This document shows positions 43,359 through 52,525 of a DNA stretch of 64,000 nucleotides, piece after piece. Source of the DNA: DATJGR01 sp963735085 (lineage in GTDB: Bacteria; Pseudomonadota; Gammaproteobacteria; Pseudomonadales; Azotimanducaceae); assembly GCA_963735085.1 (NCBI GenBank), contig CAVTJP010000002.1:1178001-1242000 (forward strand). Reading direction: 5' to 3'. The notes beneath the pieces were generated by a model. It made no database searches. It worked only from the letters and a program-made list of their open reading frames with translations, and had not been told where the DNA came from. Made by a program: the position numbers and the translations under genes. The first letter of the stretch is position 1. Each line of letters starts with the position of its first letter.

Positions 43359-43859
43359 TCACAGCGTCCCTTGCCAATAGCCGACATCTACCCATCGGCC
43401 GAACTTGAAGCCGACTTCGGTGAAGTGCGCCACCTTCTTGAGACCGAATTTCTCGTGAAGCGCAACGCTAGCGGCATTGGGTAACGAAATGCCGCCGATG
43501 ACGCTATGCAGGTTTCGCTCGCGCAGGATCGCGAACAGCGCGGTGTAAAGCTGCGTACCCAATCCCTTTCCAGTCGCCGCGGGATCCAGATAGACGGTGC
43601 ATTCCACTGAAAAACGATACGCGGAGCGTCCGTTCCAGATGCCGGCATACGCGTAGCCCGCCACACCCGCATCGCGTTCGAGCACCAGCCAAGGCAGCGA
43701 AGCCGCCTCGACCGCGAGCACACGACGCGCCATCTCGCTCGCTACTACGGGCAGCTCTTCGAATGTCACGACTGTATGGTCAATATAGTGGTTGTAGATT
43801 CGCGCGATCACATCGGCGTCGCCGAGCGTTGCAGGTCTCACCCTGTTTGGCTTCGTCAA
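43359..43859 (-). CDS. GNAT-family N-acetyltransferase, phosphinothricin-acetyltransferase-like
   Basis: The protein has 166 residues from TTG 43859, with GAGG upstream. IYNHYIDHTVVTFEE near residue 22 and the VYLDPAATGKGLGTQLYTAL acetyl-CoA site near 91-110 match the PAT/Bar-like group, as does the late LHEKFGLKKVAHFTEVGFKFGRWVDV. Such enzymes acetylate phosphinothricin, methionine sulfone or similar amines. It lies in a small acetyltransferase and GST cluster. Confidence 0.87.
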   Translation of the reverse strand: MTKPNRVRPATLGDADVIARIYNHYIDHTVVTFEELPVVASEMARRVLAVEAASLPWLVLERDAGVAGYAYAGIWNGRSAYRFSVECTVYLDPAATGKGLGTQLYTALFAILRERNLHSVIGGISLPNAASVALHEKFGLKKVAHFTEVGFKFGRWVDVGYWQGTL

Positions 43860-43923
43860 CTCGATCCCTCACCAGACGGTTCGGTCTTTTGAAGAACGCA
43901 GAATAGATGCAGAACCGTTCTCC

Positions 43924-44559
43924 TTATGGCCGCTTCTCGTCAGCCGCCTCGAAATGTGCCATTTGATCGGCATGAGCCTTTTTGAATGCGGGACGGTTGG
44001 TTGCACGCGTTACGTAAGCTTCGGTCGCCGGACGGTTGCCGAACGAGCGGACGGCCGACACGCGCAGGACATCTGCCATCAGCAGGTCCGCAACGGTGAA
44101 GCGGCCTGCCACAAGCCAATCTCGCTCGCTCAGAACATTCTCGAGTTGCTGGAGGCGCTTGCCCGTCCACCCAGTCAGATCATTGTCCTCTTTACCGGAT
44201 ACCTTCAGAAACCACCAAGGAACGGTGACCATCTCGATCGAGTTGAGCGCGGATATCGTCCATTGCAGTGTGTGCGCTTCTCCAACAGGATCGCGCGGCA
44301 TCAGCTTGTCGGTTTTCCGGGCCAGGTGCAGCACACCAGCACCGCTTTCGAATATCTGCAGTTCTCCGTCACTCAAGAACGGAACCTGTCCAAAAGGCTG
44401 GCGAGAGAGATGATTGGTCTCGCGACCATCGAACGGGACCGTTCGCACCGTGTACGGGAGTTCCGCTTCCTCGCACGCCCATCGCAGCCTCAAATCGCGC
44501 ACGAACCCTCGAGGGCCCCCGGGCACCCAGTCGTAGGTCCAGATAGTCAGTTCGCTCAT
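43924..44559 (-). CDS. Glutathione S-transferase family protein
   Basis: The protein has 211 residues from ATG 44559, with GGAG upstream. The N-terminal domain has GGPRGFVRDLRLRWACEEAE and PFGQVPFLSDGELQIFES near residue 54 (cis-Pro). The C-terminal GRFTVADLLMADVL is the N-capping motif. The N-terminal WTYDWVPGGP is unusual for common GST classes. It lies 58 bp behind a hypothetical membrane-anchored protein. Confidence 0.88.
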   Translation of the reverse strand: MSELTIWTYDWVPGGPRGFVRDLRLRWACEEAELPYTVRTVPFDGRETNHLSRQPFGQVPFLSDGELQIFESGAGVLHLARKTDKLMPRDPVGEAHTLQWTISALNSIEMVTVPWWFLKVSGKEDNDLTGWTGKRLQQLENVLSERDWLVAGRFTVADLLMADVLRVSAVRSFGNRPATEAYVTRATNRPAFKKAHADQMAHFEAADEKRP

Positions 44560-44617
44560 CGCCGCAATCTCCACTCTGTGTAGGAACATCGACCCACGGA
44601 GTCCGCGAGCAACGCAA

Positions 44618-45175
44618 TCAGGGCGGATCGGTGGGCAGCTTCGACGTACGTGGTGACATCGGATCGCGAAAGCCGACCGCCACGTTCCAGTCGGCGACCG
44701 GTGCCGGCGCGCCGTCGCGAAGCGACGCGACGATGCGATCGCAATGGTCGCGGAACACCTGACCGAACAACGGCTTCGCGTAGTGCCACCAGCGCTGGAC
44801 GTATTGTTGGTTCAAGTAGTCTTCGAGAATCAGTTCGTACGATTCGTTGATCGAACGATCGAACACGCCGCGCGAGTGATGTTGCACCCGCGCCTGGAAA
44901 TTCATGAACACCGCCTGCAGATAGCTCACCAGCACCTCGGTTTCGTCCGCGTCGAGATCGCCGTTGCTTCTGGCTTTGCGGATCACCGCGCGCAACGACG
45001 CGTGTTCCGCGCGAAACAGCAGCACGCGTTGCGTTGCATCGACCGATGCCTGCACCGTCTGCGCCGTGATCAGCGCAGTGTTCTGCCGAATCTGCTGCGC
45101 CAGATAGACCAACGTGATGACAACGGCGATACCGCCGATCAGATCACCGAGTGCGCCAAGATCCTGCAGTGTCAT
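44618..45175 (-). CDS. Hypothetical protein with one N-terminal transmembrane helix
   Basis: The protein has 185 residues from ATG 45175, with AGGAG upstream. Residues 4-27 (QDLGALGDLIGGIAVVITLV) form a membrane helix followed by YLAQQIRQNT, a pattern seen in an abundant uncharacterised proteobacterial family. The rest is a soluble helical domain. Function unknown. Confidence 0.78.
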   Translation of the reverse strand: MTLQDLGALGDLIGGIAVVITLVYLAQQIRQNTALITAQTVQASVDATQRVLLFRAEHASLRAVIRKARSNGDLDADETEVLVSYLQAVFMNFQARVQHHSRGVFDRSINESYELILEDYLNQQYVQRWWHYAKPLFGQVFRDHCDRIVASLRDGAPAPVADWNVAVGFRDPMSPRTSKLPTDPP

Positions 45176-45287
45176 CGATCGCTCCTAATTTCTTTCGAAT
45201 TGTCTCCGACTCTGTCGATCTCGCCAATGCTGATACGTCGGTGATACGTCCATTGAGCTAAGTCCACATAAACAGTCTGGAGTCCGT

Positions 45288-45947
45288 ATGTCCCTGAAGC
45301 TCTACGCCCACCCATTCTCCTCATACTGTCAGAAGGCATTGATTGCGCTGTACGAAAACGACACGCCGTTTCAGTTCCGCATGCTCGCGCCCGGCGACGC
45401 GCAGGTAACCGCTGAACTCGCAGCGCTGTGGCCGTTCAAAAAGTTTCCCGTGCTCGTCGACGGGGATCGCACCGTCGCAGAGGCAACGGTCATCATCGAG
45501 TATCTCGGACTCCATCATCCCGGGCCGGTTCGCCTGATTCCCGAGGACCCGGTTGCCGCACTCGAGGTGCGCTTCATGGACCGATTCTTCGACAACTTCA
45601 TTTCCACACCGCAACAGAAGGTGGTGGGCGACAGCCTGCGCGAGCCCGGCAAGCGTGACCTCCAAGGCGTCGACGATGCGCGCGCAATGCTGGATACGGC
45701 ATATCGCTGGCTCGACGATAAAATGATCGACCGTAAATGGGCAGCCGGCGATGCATTCAGCCTTGCCGATTGTGCCGCCGCACCGTTTCTGTTCTACGCA
45801 GACTGGACGCACCGCATTGGCGAAGCGTTCGCCAACGTCCGCGCGTATCGGCAGCGACTGCTCGAACGACCCTCATTCGCACGCGCCGTGGACGAAGCAC
45901 GGCCTTACCGTCCGCTTTTTCCGTTGGGCGCGCCCGACCGCGATTGA
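45288..45947 (+). CDS. Glutathione S-transferase family protein
   Basis: The protein has 219 residues from ATG 45288, with GGAG at seven bases. Early KLYAHPFSSYCQKALIALYE suggests a Ser/Cys active-site region, KKFPVLVDGDRTVAEATVII near 53 is the cis-Pro segment, and WAAGDAFSLADCAAAPFLFY near 148 is the N-capping motif. Third GST of the window. It lies 34 bp upstream of the DUF899 gene. Confidence 0.9.
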   Translation: MSLKLYAHPFSSYCQKALIALYENDTPFQFRMLAPGDAQVTAELAALWPFKKFPVLVDGDRTVAEATVIIEYLGLHHPGPVRLIPEDPVAALEVRFMDRFFDNFISTPQQKVVGDSLREPGKRDLQGVDDARAMLDTAYRWLDDKMIDRKWAAGDAFSLADCAAAPFLFYADWTHRIGEAFANVRAYRQRLLERPSFARAVDEARPYRPLFPLGAPDRD

Positions 45948-45981
45948 TCCAACGACCGCAACCCAGCAAGGAGCAATGACA

Positions 45982-46695
45982 ATGGCTACCGATACTCCGC
46001 TCGTACCAGCAGAAGACCTGGCGAAACTAAGCAAAACACAGTTCCCGAACGAGAGCGACACATACCGCCGCGCGCGCACCGCGCTGCTGGCGGAGGAGAT
46101 CGAACTGCGGCGTCATCTCGCGCGGGTCGCCGCGCAGCGCCGGGCACTGCCACCCGGTGGCGAAGTGACGAAAGATTTCCGCTTTCTCGGCGTCAACGGC
46201 GAAGTCGGTCTCAACGATCTGTTCGGTAGCCACGACACGCTCGTCGTGTACAACTTCATGTACGGCCCGCAGCGCAAACAGCCCTGCCCCATGTGCACGG
46301 CCCAGATGAGTTCCTGGGATGGCGCGGTGCCTCACTTGCAGCAGCGCGTGGGCCTCGCGATGGTCGGCCGTTCGCCGATCGCGCGACTCGAGCAGTTTGC
46401 GAAAGACCGCGGCTGGAGGCATCTCGCGCTCTATTCGGACCCGAGCGGCGACTTCACCCACGACTATGCCGGTGACCGGCATGCCGACATCCCCGCCTAC
46501 ACTGTGTTTACGCGAAGGGATGGCATCATTCGACACTTCTGGAGCGCCGAAGGCGGTCCGGAAGTCGCCGATCCCGGCCAGGATCCGCACAATGCGCCGG
46601 ACATGAATCCGCTCTGGATCATTCTCGATACCACACCCGAAGGCCGTGGCAGCGATTGGTACCCGAAGTTGAGCTATGGTCGCATTCAGGCGTGA
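45982..46695 (+). CDS. DUF899 (thioredoxin-like) family protein
   Basis: The protein has 237 residues. The start at ATG 45982 has AAGGAG eight bases before; the nearby ATG 45976 is too close. NFMYGPQRKQPCPMCTAQMS near residue 95 has a thioredoxin-like C-x-x-C, and the SAEGGPEVADPGQDPHNAPD segment near 190 is typical of the DUF899 family. Its role is unknown, possibly redox-linked. It is followed by the frameshifted DUF1772-like gene. Confidence 0.88.
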   Translation: MATDTPLVPAEDLAKLSKTQFPNESDTYRRARTALLAEEIELRRHLARVAAQRRALPPGGEVTKDFRFLGVNGEVGLNDLFGSHDTLVVYNFMYGPQRKQPCPMCTAQMSSWDGAVPHLQQRVGLAMVGRSPIARLEQFAKDRGWRHLALYSDPSGDFTHDYAGDRHADIPAYTVFTRRDGIIRHFWSAEGGPEVADPGQDPHNAPDMNPLWIILDTTPEGRGSDWYPKLSYGRIQA

Positions 46696-46705
46696 GGGCT
46701 GTGAG

Positions 46706-47184
46706 ATGACGACAGCAATTCGAGCGACACGATGGCTCTGTCTGGTCAGTACGGCGGTAACGCTGATGGCGTTGTCGGCACACGTGGTGGAACTGCCGAA
46801 TAAGTTCGCCCTCGACGGCGCAGTGTGGCTCGCGATTCAACAGAATCTGTATCGAGGCTGGGGCGCCTTTGTCGGGCCGTTTGAAGTGACCGCGGTTGCT
46901 TCGAGTTGGTTGCTTGTGTGGCTTGCGCGCGCGCAGATCGATGTTCGGTGCGACATTGCTTTCTGCAAGCCTGCTTGGCACGGCACTGATCGCATTCTTC
47001 GTGTTCAATGCGCCGGTCAACGCAGCATCTGAGACGTGGAACGCGACGGACCCCGGCGGACTGGGCCGACTACCGCATGCGATGGGAACTCGACCACGCG
47101 CTGAGCTTCGTACTGGTGCTCATCGCATTCCTCACGCTGATGCGCGCTCACATTCGCGCAATCGTCGCCGGCAACTCCATGTGA
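46706..47184 (+). pseudogene. DUF1772-like membrane protein with two frameshifts
   Basis: Starting at ATG 46706, the first frame gives WLCLVSTAVTLMALSAHVVE, LPNKFALDGAVWLAIQQNLY and ends near 46930 in a GC-repeat tract. A +1-type shift there leads to ARRSMFGATLLSASLLGTAL, and a second shift near 47060 leads to DWADYRMRWELDHALSFVLV, ending with LTLMRAHIRAIVAGNSM and the stop TGA 47182-47184. Together they make one continuous protein with four membrane segments. The first break coincides with GCGCGCGC, compatible with repeat slippage; sequencing or assembly error is also possible. Confidence 0.82.
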
Positions 47185-47289
47185 CCTCGGCAACGTCGTC
47201 GGATCGAGACCGACGAGGTGGACGCCTGGTCGCGTCGCGGCGTTTCCGACCGAATCGGAACCGGCACGATCGTCCCCGGTATGTGAGTG

Positions 47290-47318
47290 CAGTTCGTAAG
47301 GCGTGATCTTACGAACTG
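47290..47318. terminator. Terminator-like hairpin
   Basis: An 11-bp perfect stem, CAGTTCGTAAG with CTTACGAACTG, and a seven-base loop is followed by TATTGTTT. It lies after the DUF1772-like gene and 100 bp before the dioxygenase start. Confidence 0.65.
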
Positions 47319-47417
47319 TATTGTTTCGATCTTCTGGCGACGCGGCGGCATTCACAAACCGGCCTGCTGCCAGGTGCTACCGTCATGCCGGGTTAGGTTC
47401 ATCGGACACTGGCCACC

Positions 47418-48212
47418 GTGATTGTCGATAAAGACCAGATCAAGCAATTTCGTTCCAACGGTTTCATGAGCATTTCGCATTTTGTCGATGACGATGCGCT
47501 CAATGCACTTCGCGCCGCTTACGACGAGATGATCGAATTCGGGACGACGAGTGACGCGTCGTCGGATCGTCGACTCGGCGGAGTGACCCGGCAGATCATG
47601 CGGCCGGAATCCTCTCACGCCACGTTCCGCAACAACGCCGCACGCGCCGCAGCGCTCGAGGTCGCCGGCACACTAACGGGATGGCAGGAGCCGGGGTTCT
47701 ACTATTCGCAACTGCTCTACAAACCGCCGGGTCATGCCCACGCAACACCCTGGCATCAGGACGAGGCATACGGGGCCATGCCGTTTGTCCCACCCGGTGT
47801 GCGGCAGTCGAGTTTCATGGTGTCTTTCTGGGTGGCGTTGGACAACGTAGACGCGGACAACGGCTGCATGCATTTCTACCCGCTATCTCACAGCGATCAA
47901 TTGTTGGCCCACCGGGTAGTTGCAGGAGACGCTGGTGATGAGGAAAGGATGCTGGGCCTCGAAGATGACGAATGGATGGACCCGAGCCAAGTCGTCTGTT
48001 GTCCGCTCGCCGCCGGCGGCGCAACGGTGCACGATGCGGGGACATTGCATTTCACGCCCCCCAACCATTCGAATCGAGCGCGCCGCGCGTACATCATTTC
48101 TATCGCGAAGCGCAGCTTTCTGCGGAGCTTGCAGGCGTCGAAGCCGATACCGAAATCGGGGTCTCGGATCATCAGAAACGCGTTGGCTACGCTTCGCGGG
48201 CGACGCGATTGA
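47418..48212 (+). CDS. Phytanoyl-CoA dioxygenase family protein
   Basis: The protein has 264 residues from GTG 47418. The His-x-Asp motif lies in HATPWHQDEAYGAM near residue 110. The distal part, GGATVHDAGTLHFTPPNHSN, then RARRAYIISI near 200-225, holds the second His and the Arg for 2-oxoglutarate. It is an Fe(II)/2-oxoglutarate dioxygenase with unknown substrate. A paralogue is at 15244. Confidence 0.88.
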   Translation: MIVDKDQIKQFRSNGFMSISHFVDDDALNALRAAYDEMIEFGTTSDASSDRRLGGVTRQIMRPESSHATFRNNAARAAALEVAGTLTGWQEPGFYYSQLLYKPPGHAHATPWHQDEAYGAMPFVPPGVRQSSFMVSFWVALDNVDADNGCMHFYPLSHSDQLLAHRVVAGDAGDEERMLGLEDDEWMDPSQVVCCPLAAGGATVHDAGTLHFTPPNHSNRARRAYIISIAKRSFLRSLQASKPIPKSGSRIIRNALATLRGRRD

Positions 48213-48279
48213 ATATCTGCGCTTCGCTTGCCTCGCATGTCGCAAGCGACTCCTCAGCGACTTCTCCCCGCATCTCCAA

Positions 48280-48475
48280 GGGGGCACATGAACCGTATCT
48301 GTCCGCGCCCTGGCTGAAGTTCGCGATCGAACATGGGATCGCAGTTTGCCCGAGCGACGATTCGCACGGCGTCGCAAGTGTCGGGCTGCACATTGATGAC
48401 GGTATCCGGACCGTGATAGCCAGCGGCGGTTCGACGAACTGGGTGAAGCCCAAACTTCGAACGCACACGCAGTGA
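48280..48475 (+). pseudogene. Remnant of a PHP-type phosphoesterase C-terminus
   Basis: The frame gives AHEPYLSAPWLKFAIEHGIA, then VCPSDDSHGVASVGLHIDDG and a stop at 48473-48475. This resembles the end of PHP-domain (histidinol-phosphatase-like) proteins, with S-D-x-S-H in place of the usual S-D-A-H. There is no matching N-terminal part: upstream is the dioxygenase gene. A truncated gene is likely, but the assignment rests on a short segment. Confidence 0.45.
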
Positions 48476-48583
48476 AGCTTTAAGGCGCTTATCTCCACAC
48501 CGGAATCCAGTCACTCTCGCTCGCGCGACGCTACGAACAATCCCTGCCCCCATTGCAGCGCTGGGTGACATGGCAGCGCGCGG

Positions 48584-48820
48584 TCACGCGCGTCGGTGCC
48601 GTTCGACATACGAATCCAACAAATTGCGAATCATCTTTTGATAAGCCGTATGGTGCTCTTCTGCTTTTTCCTTGAAAAACGCAACGCTGGATTTGCTCAA
48701 TGCAATCGTGACCTTGACGGTGTCTTCCCTGAATGCAAGTTCAGCAGGAGAAGGCAGGAAGTCGTCGAGGATCTCTACTTCGTCAATTGGACCAGTACTA
48801 TATTTTCGTTTCGCGCTCAT
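48584..48820 (-). CDS. brnA: BrnA-type antitoxin
   Basis: The protein has 78 residues from ATG 48820. The C-terminal half KVTIALSKSSVAFFKEKAEE and YQKMIRNLLDSYVERH resembles the ribbon-helix-helix DNA-binding domain of BrnA. Its start lies inside the end of brnT (23-base overlap) with AAGGAAA upstream. It neutralises the BrnT ribonuclease and probably represses the operon. Confidence 0.88.
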   Translation of the reverse strand: MSAKRKYSTGPIDEVEILDDFLPSPAELAFREDTVKVTIALSKSSVAFFKEKAEEHHTAYQKMIRNLLDSYVERHRRA

Positions 48821-49085
48821 AGATTTTCCTTCCCATTCTCCAAAAGCCCGCGCCGAAAATGCGGACCACATTGCGCCGGTACGTGAACCGTACTGTCATC
48901 ACCCCATCACCAACCTGACCGAAGCAGAAGTACCGACTCTCCGTCGACGTGCTGTGTGTGACGTCCTTAGCGATCACCCGCATCGGGTCTGCGAGGGCAT
49001 ATTGAGCGTCGGCGAATGAGACTCCGTGTTTCTGAAAATTCTCCGCATCCTTGTCCGGATCCCATTCGAAACTGCCTTTGGCCAC
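48798..49085 (-). CDS. brnT: BrnT-type ribonuclease toxin
   Basis: The protein has 95 residues from GTG 49085. FEWDPDKDAENFQKHGVSFA at residues 6-25 and a late YRRNVVRIFGAG match the BrnT family, a compact RelE-like mRNA-cleaving toxin. It is the first gene of the operon, overlapping brnA. A short palindrome upstream (49118-49131) is a candidate operator for BrnA. Confidence 0.9.
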   Translation of the reverse strand: MAKGSFEWDPDKDAENFQKHGVSFADAQYALADPMRVIAKDVTHSTSTESRYFCFGQVGDGVMTVRFTYRRNVVRIFGAGFWRMGRKIYERETKI

Positions 49086-49117
49086 GAGTCCATCCTACTA
49101 CGATATGGCAAAATATA

Positions 49118-49131
49118 CATACGTTAGTATG
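49118..49131. promoter_or_regulatory. Candidate BrnA operator
   Basis: CATAC-GTTA-GTATG, a perfect 5-bp inverted repeat, is 33 bp upstream of the brnT start and next to TATATT on the minus strand, a plausible -10 box. The position fits autoregulation by BrnA. Confidence 0.5.
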
Positions 49132-49292
49132 GTTGAAGTGAGCGCCACCGCACCGTCGGCCAGAGCTGTATCCACAGCGAAGACCTCGACCATTTTTGCC
49201 TACGGAGATCGCCGCGCGCAGCGACACCGCTAACCCTGGATACTTCTGTATCGGGCGGCGATCCCCGCGATCGATACAGTCTGCCGCTTGGC

Positions 49293-49718
49293 CTATTGCG
49301 GAAATTCGTCGTATTGCGGCAGGTCGTCGGTGATCGTGAACCACGCTGCTTTCGACCCGACGAAGATATGCGCGCTGGGGCGAATTGTTGGCGCATCGAC
49401 GAGCGTGCCCATTGCAACATGCACGAACGCGCCATCGCGAACGACCGAGTAGAGCAGCGAGCCGCAGGCTCCGCAGTGTGCGTCGTGCGCATTCGCCTCG
49501 CCTACGATCAATAGATTGCCGCCCTCGATGATTTGCAGTCGGCCACGTTCGATGCCGGCAAACGGTTTGAACGCAGAACCGGTGGTGCGGCGACAGTTGG
49601 AACAATGGCAATTCATGGCGTACCCGAACGCATCGGCGACGCGATAAGACACGGCGCGGCACATGCACGCTCCCGTTAGCGTGCGGGTGTTGTTTGGTTC
49701 AGCCGAGGTCGCCACCAT
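49293..49718 (-). CDS. GFA (glutathione-dependent formaldehyde-activating-like) protein
   Basis: The protein has 141 residues from ATG 49718, with AGGAGG at five bases. The zinc-binding Cys pattern is CMC near residue 18, NCHCSNCRRTTGSAF near 36, and HCGACGSLLY near 80. The family includes Gfa and CENP-V-like proteins that bind glutathione adducts. It follows the VOC protein gene by 35 bases. Confidence 0.9.
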   Translation of the reverse strand: MVATSAEPNNTRTLTGACMCRAVSYRVADAFGYAMNCHCSNCRRTTGSAFKPFAGIERGRLQIIEGGNLLIVGEANAHDAHCGACGSLLYSVVRDGAFVHVAMGTLVDAPTIRPSAHIFVGSKAAWFTITDDLPQYDEFPQ

Positions 49719-49753
49719 GACCCTCCTTCCTTCCTCAAAGAAGAAACGAACCG

Positions 49754-50122
49754 CTACACAAGCGCCTCGCGCGTTGCGATCTGCCAGACGTTGTCCCACG
49801 CATCCTGCACCATGCAGCGGCGATCGCCGTATGGCATCAGCGCGGGCGCTTCGAGCGAGGCGGCGCCCGCTTCGATCGCGCGACGATACGTCGAATCGAC
49901 TTCGTCGACATACACGTACAGACACGCGGCCATTGCGCCGCGAACCTCATCACCGCTGACCATCACCAACGAATCGCCTATGCGGATCTCAGACGGCCTC
50001 GATGTGTGATGCTCGCCGGTCGCGTCAAATACGCGCCTCAGGAATTCCACCATCCCGGCCGTATCGTGTACGAATATTCTCGGCGTGAGGGTGTGCCAAC
50101 CTTCGGGTGCGGTGCTACTCAT
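49754..50122 (-). CDS. VOC-family protein (PhnB/glyoxalase-like)
   Basis: The protein has 122 residues. LTPRIFVHDTAGMVEFLRRV opens a single VOC domain, and YGDRRCMVQDAWDNVWQIAT is the late conserved part with Arg and Asp positions as in PhnB-like proteins. A metal site cannot be assigned safely. It starts 35 bp upstream of the GFA gene in one operon. Confidence 0.88.
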   Translation of the reverse strand: MSSTAPEGWHTLTPRIFVHDTAGMVEFLRRVFDATGEHHTSRPSEIRIGDSLVMVSGDEVRGAMAACLYVYVDEVDSTYRRAIEAGAASLEAPALMPYGDRRCMVQDAWDNVWQIATREALV

Positions 50123-50324
50123 CGGCTTGTCTCATCAAAAAGATCGGGCTCGGAGCCGCCTCCAGCGGCCTCCACATGCTGTTGCCTGTCGGAGTTTACA
50201 CGTTCGAGGACCGCGACCGACGTTTCGCCCGGGCACCCCGCCGGCACACCCTCAAGTGTCGCGCCGCCGACGTCGATCGGCGAAGATCGCGCTTCTTCAG
50301 CCGATCAAGGTGTGCAGCAACCCT

Positions 50325-50658
50325 GCTATTCCCCGACGGACTGAACGCTCTCCTGCTCGACCGCAAGGCTCTGCTGCTGATCGCCGAGATCGGACTCGTG
50401 ATGACGCTGTTCACCGACGCATCGCGCATCAGTCTGAAGTTGTTGGCAGGCAATCGAAACCTGACAGTCCGCCTGTTCAGCACCGGCATGATTCTAACGA
50501 TAATATTTGGTGGCGTAGCAGCGATGACGCTATTCAGCGGCCAGTCTGTATGGGAGGCCGACATCATCGCGGCGATTCTCGCGCCAACCGACGCGGGGCT
50601 TGGTGCCGTCATCGTCAGCAGTCCGAAGGTGCCGACGCGTGTTCGAAATCAGACCTGA
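50325..50658 (+). pseudogene. Cation/proton antiporter fragment interrupted by IS91-family element
   Basis: The frame includes LFPDGLNALLLDRKALLLIA, EIGLVMTLFTDASRISLKLL and AAILAPTDAGLGAVIVSSPK, characteristic of the first third of CPA1-type Na+/H+ antiporters. The natural continuation after VPTRVRNQT is replaced by IS sequence and a stop (50656-50658). The first 25-30 residues also appear missing or shifted. The gene is therefore truncated at both ends. Confidence 0.8.
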
Positions 50659-52525
50659 CAGTGTAGGTCCGTTGGTACTGGGCCGGTTTTTTCGATGCCC
50701 CCTTCGATGCATACAAGTGCATCGGACCACAACGGTGTGGTGATCGATGCTCACGCTAAAGAGGGACCAGTTCGGCTGGATCTGCCCGCGTGCTTTGGCA
50801 CGCTCGCAACCATGTTCAACCCCGCACCGGCGGCGCTGCCCGTTGTGGGCATCGCCAACCAGCAACTCTACCGCCGACACTGTCCGGAACAGACGGCGCT
50901 GTACCCGGTGATCGAAGCGAACCTGACGCCATTCCTCGAACATCTACAAGAGCGTGATGCACCGCTGCCTCGTTTCGTGACCGCCGAGTTCAAGGAGTAC
51001 CTGCGCTGCGGTCGCCTGGAATACGGGTTCATACGGGTCAAGTGCGATGGCTGCCGCCACGAGCACCTGGTGGCTTTCTCCTGCAAGCGCCGCGGCTTCT
51101 GCCCGTCGTGTGGCGCACGCCGGATGATCGAGACCTCGGCGCACCTCATCGACCACGTGCTGCCGGCGGTGCCGATCCGGCAATGGGTGCTCGCGTTTCC
51201 CTGGCCGTTGCGGTTACTGCTGTCAACGCGCCCAGAAGCCGTGACCCGAGTGCTCGCGATCGTCACCCGCGCCATCGAAACGGCGCTGATCCGGCGCGCC
51301 GGGAAGACACGCAAGGGCGGTGCCTGTGGCGGTATCGTCACGCTCATTCAGCGCTTTGGGAGTGCCCTCAATCTCAATGTGCATCTACACATGCTGGTGC
51401 TGGACGGCGTCTACGCCAACGACCGCGGCAAGCTGCGCTTCCAGCCGTTGCCTGCCCCTGCGCCAGCCATGATGACGCAGCTGCTCGATGCCATTGTGTT
51501 GCGCGTGCTGCGCTGCCTGGAGCACGACGGTCTGCTGATCCGCGATCCGGAACAACCCTGGCTCGATCTGGAAGCGCGTGATGCGCTCGATGCATTGGGT
51601 GCCGCGTCGATTCAATACCGCATTGCCGTCGGTCCGCACGCCGGGCGTAAGGTCTTGACGCTCAAACTCGCCCCAGCTGCGGCCACGTCGAGTGTGCCCA
51701 AACCGTTCACGGTGGCGAGAGACGGGTTCTCGTTGAATGCGGCGGTGGCGTGTGCGCCACACCAGCGTGAGCGGATCGAGCGGTTGTGCCGCTACATCAC
51801 CCGACCGGCACTGGCGCTGGAACGGCTGAGCACGAACGGGGCCGGGCAGGTGGTCTACCAACTCAAGACCCCGTACCGGGACGGCACCAGCCATTTTGTG
51901 TTCGAGCCAATCGAGTTCCTGGCCCGACTCGCGGCGTTGGTGCCTCGACCACGGGGCAACCTGGTGAGATACCACGGCATCCTGGCGCCCAACGCCAAAC
52001 ATCGTACTGCGGTGGTGCCGAACCCGTCGCGGCGAACTCGACGACGGCGCACGGCTGGACACGCTCGGGTGCAGGCGTCGGGTGGAGCTTGTCACGACGA
52101 CCATGAAGCACCGACCGCGCCGATGACGTGGATGGAGCGGCTGCGCAGAGTATTCGCGATTGATCTGTCGGTCTGTCCGGACTGCGGCGGTCGGCTGCGC
52201 GTCATCGCCGATGTCACCCGTCCGGACATCATCGAGAAAATTCTGGAACATGTTGCCCGACAACAGGCGCCGCCGGAATTCAGCACGATCAGCAATATGG
52301 CAACGGTTCACTGACACTCCGCATTTGCCAGGGTAGGCAGACTCGTCGGGTAGATCAGCGACTTCCGAATCAGCTACAGCGCGTGTGCGCGTAAGGCCGC
52401 GCCAGCCACCGGCCATTCGCGTCATTCCACATCGCAGATGAATTCAACACCCGCTTCCGATTCTTTGGGTAGCTGCGTCATCCTCAGCACGATTCACCAA
52501 CAGGTGGGTTATGCTCCCTATCCTC
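50659..52525 (+). mobile_element. IS91-family insertion sequence (full copy)
   Basis: The right boundary is fixed by comparison: 51361-52525 appears identical to 60399-61563, and flanks diverge at 52526/61564. The left boundary is inferred from the point at which the antiporter reading breaks (about 50655-50660). It carries one transposase gene. IS91-family elements move by rolling-circle replication without target duplication and can mobilise adjacent DNA. The right end holds a possible fusion start (ATG 52511). Confidence 0.85.
50695..52314 (+). CDS. IS91-family HUH transposase
   Basis: The protein has 539 residues (the start at ATG 50812 would give 500). The N-terminal zinc-finger region is RVKCDGCRHEHLVAFSCKRR followed by GFCPSCGARRM. 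The HUH metal-binding pair is His230 and His232 in NLNVHLHMLVLDG. RYITRPALALERL near 365 precedes the usual catalytic-Tyr region, although the tyrosines are not assigned exactly. A late CPDCGGRLRVIA zinc knuckle is typical for the family. An apparently complete transposase that could still be active. Confidence 0.92.
   Translation: MPPSMHTSASDHNGVVIDAHAKEGPVRLDLPACFGTLATMFNPAPAALPVVGIANQQLYRRHCPEQTALYPVIEANLTPFLEHLQERDAPLPRFVTAEFKEYLRCGRLEYGFIRVKCDGCRHEHLVAFSCKRRGFCPSCGARRMIETSAHLIDHVLPAVPIRQWVLAFPWPLRLLLSTRPEAVTRVLAIVTRAIETALIRRAGKTRKGGACGGIVTLIQRFGSALNLNVHLHMLVLDGVYANDRGKLRFQPLPAPAPAMMTQLLDAIVLRVLRCLEHDGLLIRDPEQPWLDLEARDALDALGAASIQYRIAVGPHAGRKVLTLKLAPAAATSSVPKPFTVARDGFSLNAAVACAPHQRERIERLCRYITRPALALERLSTNGAGQVVYQLKTPYRDGTSHFVFEPIEFLARLAALVPRPRGNLVRYHGILAPNAKHRTAVVPNPSRRTRRRRTAGHARVQASGGACHDDHEAPTAPMTWMERLRRVFAIDLSVCPDCGGRLRVIADVTRPDIIEKILEHVARQQAPPEFSTISNMATVH

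Noticed and set aside
51385..52425. Minus-strand frame of 346 codons opposite the IS91 transposase (and its duplicate at 60423-61463)
   Set aside because: Exact shadow of the transposase gene in both copies; no motif or start signal.
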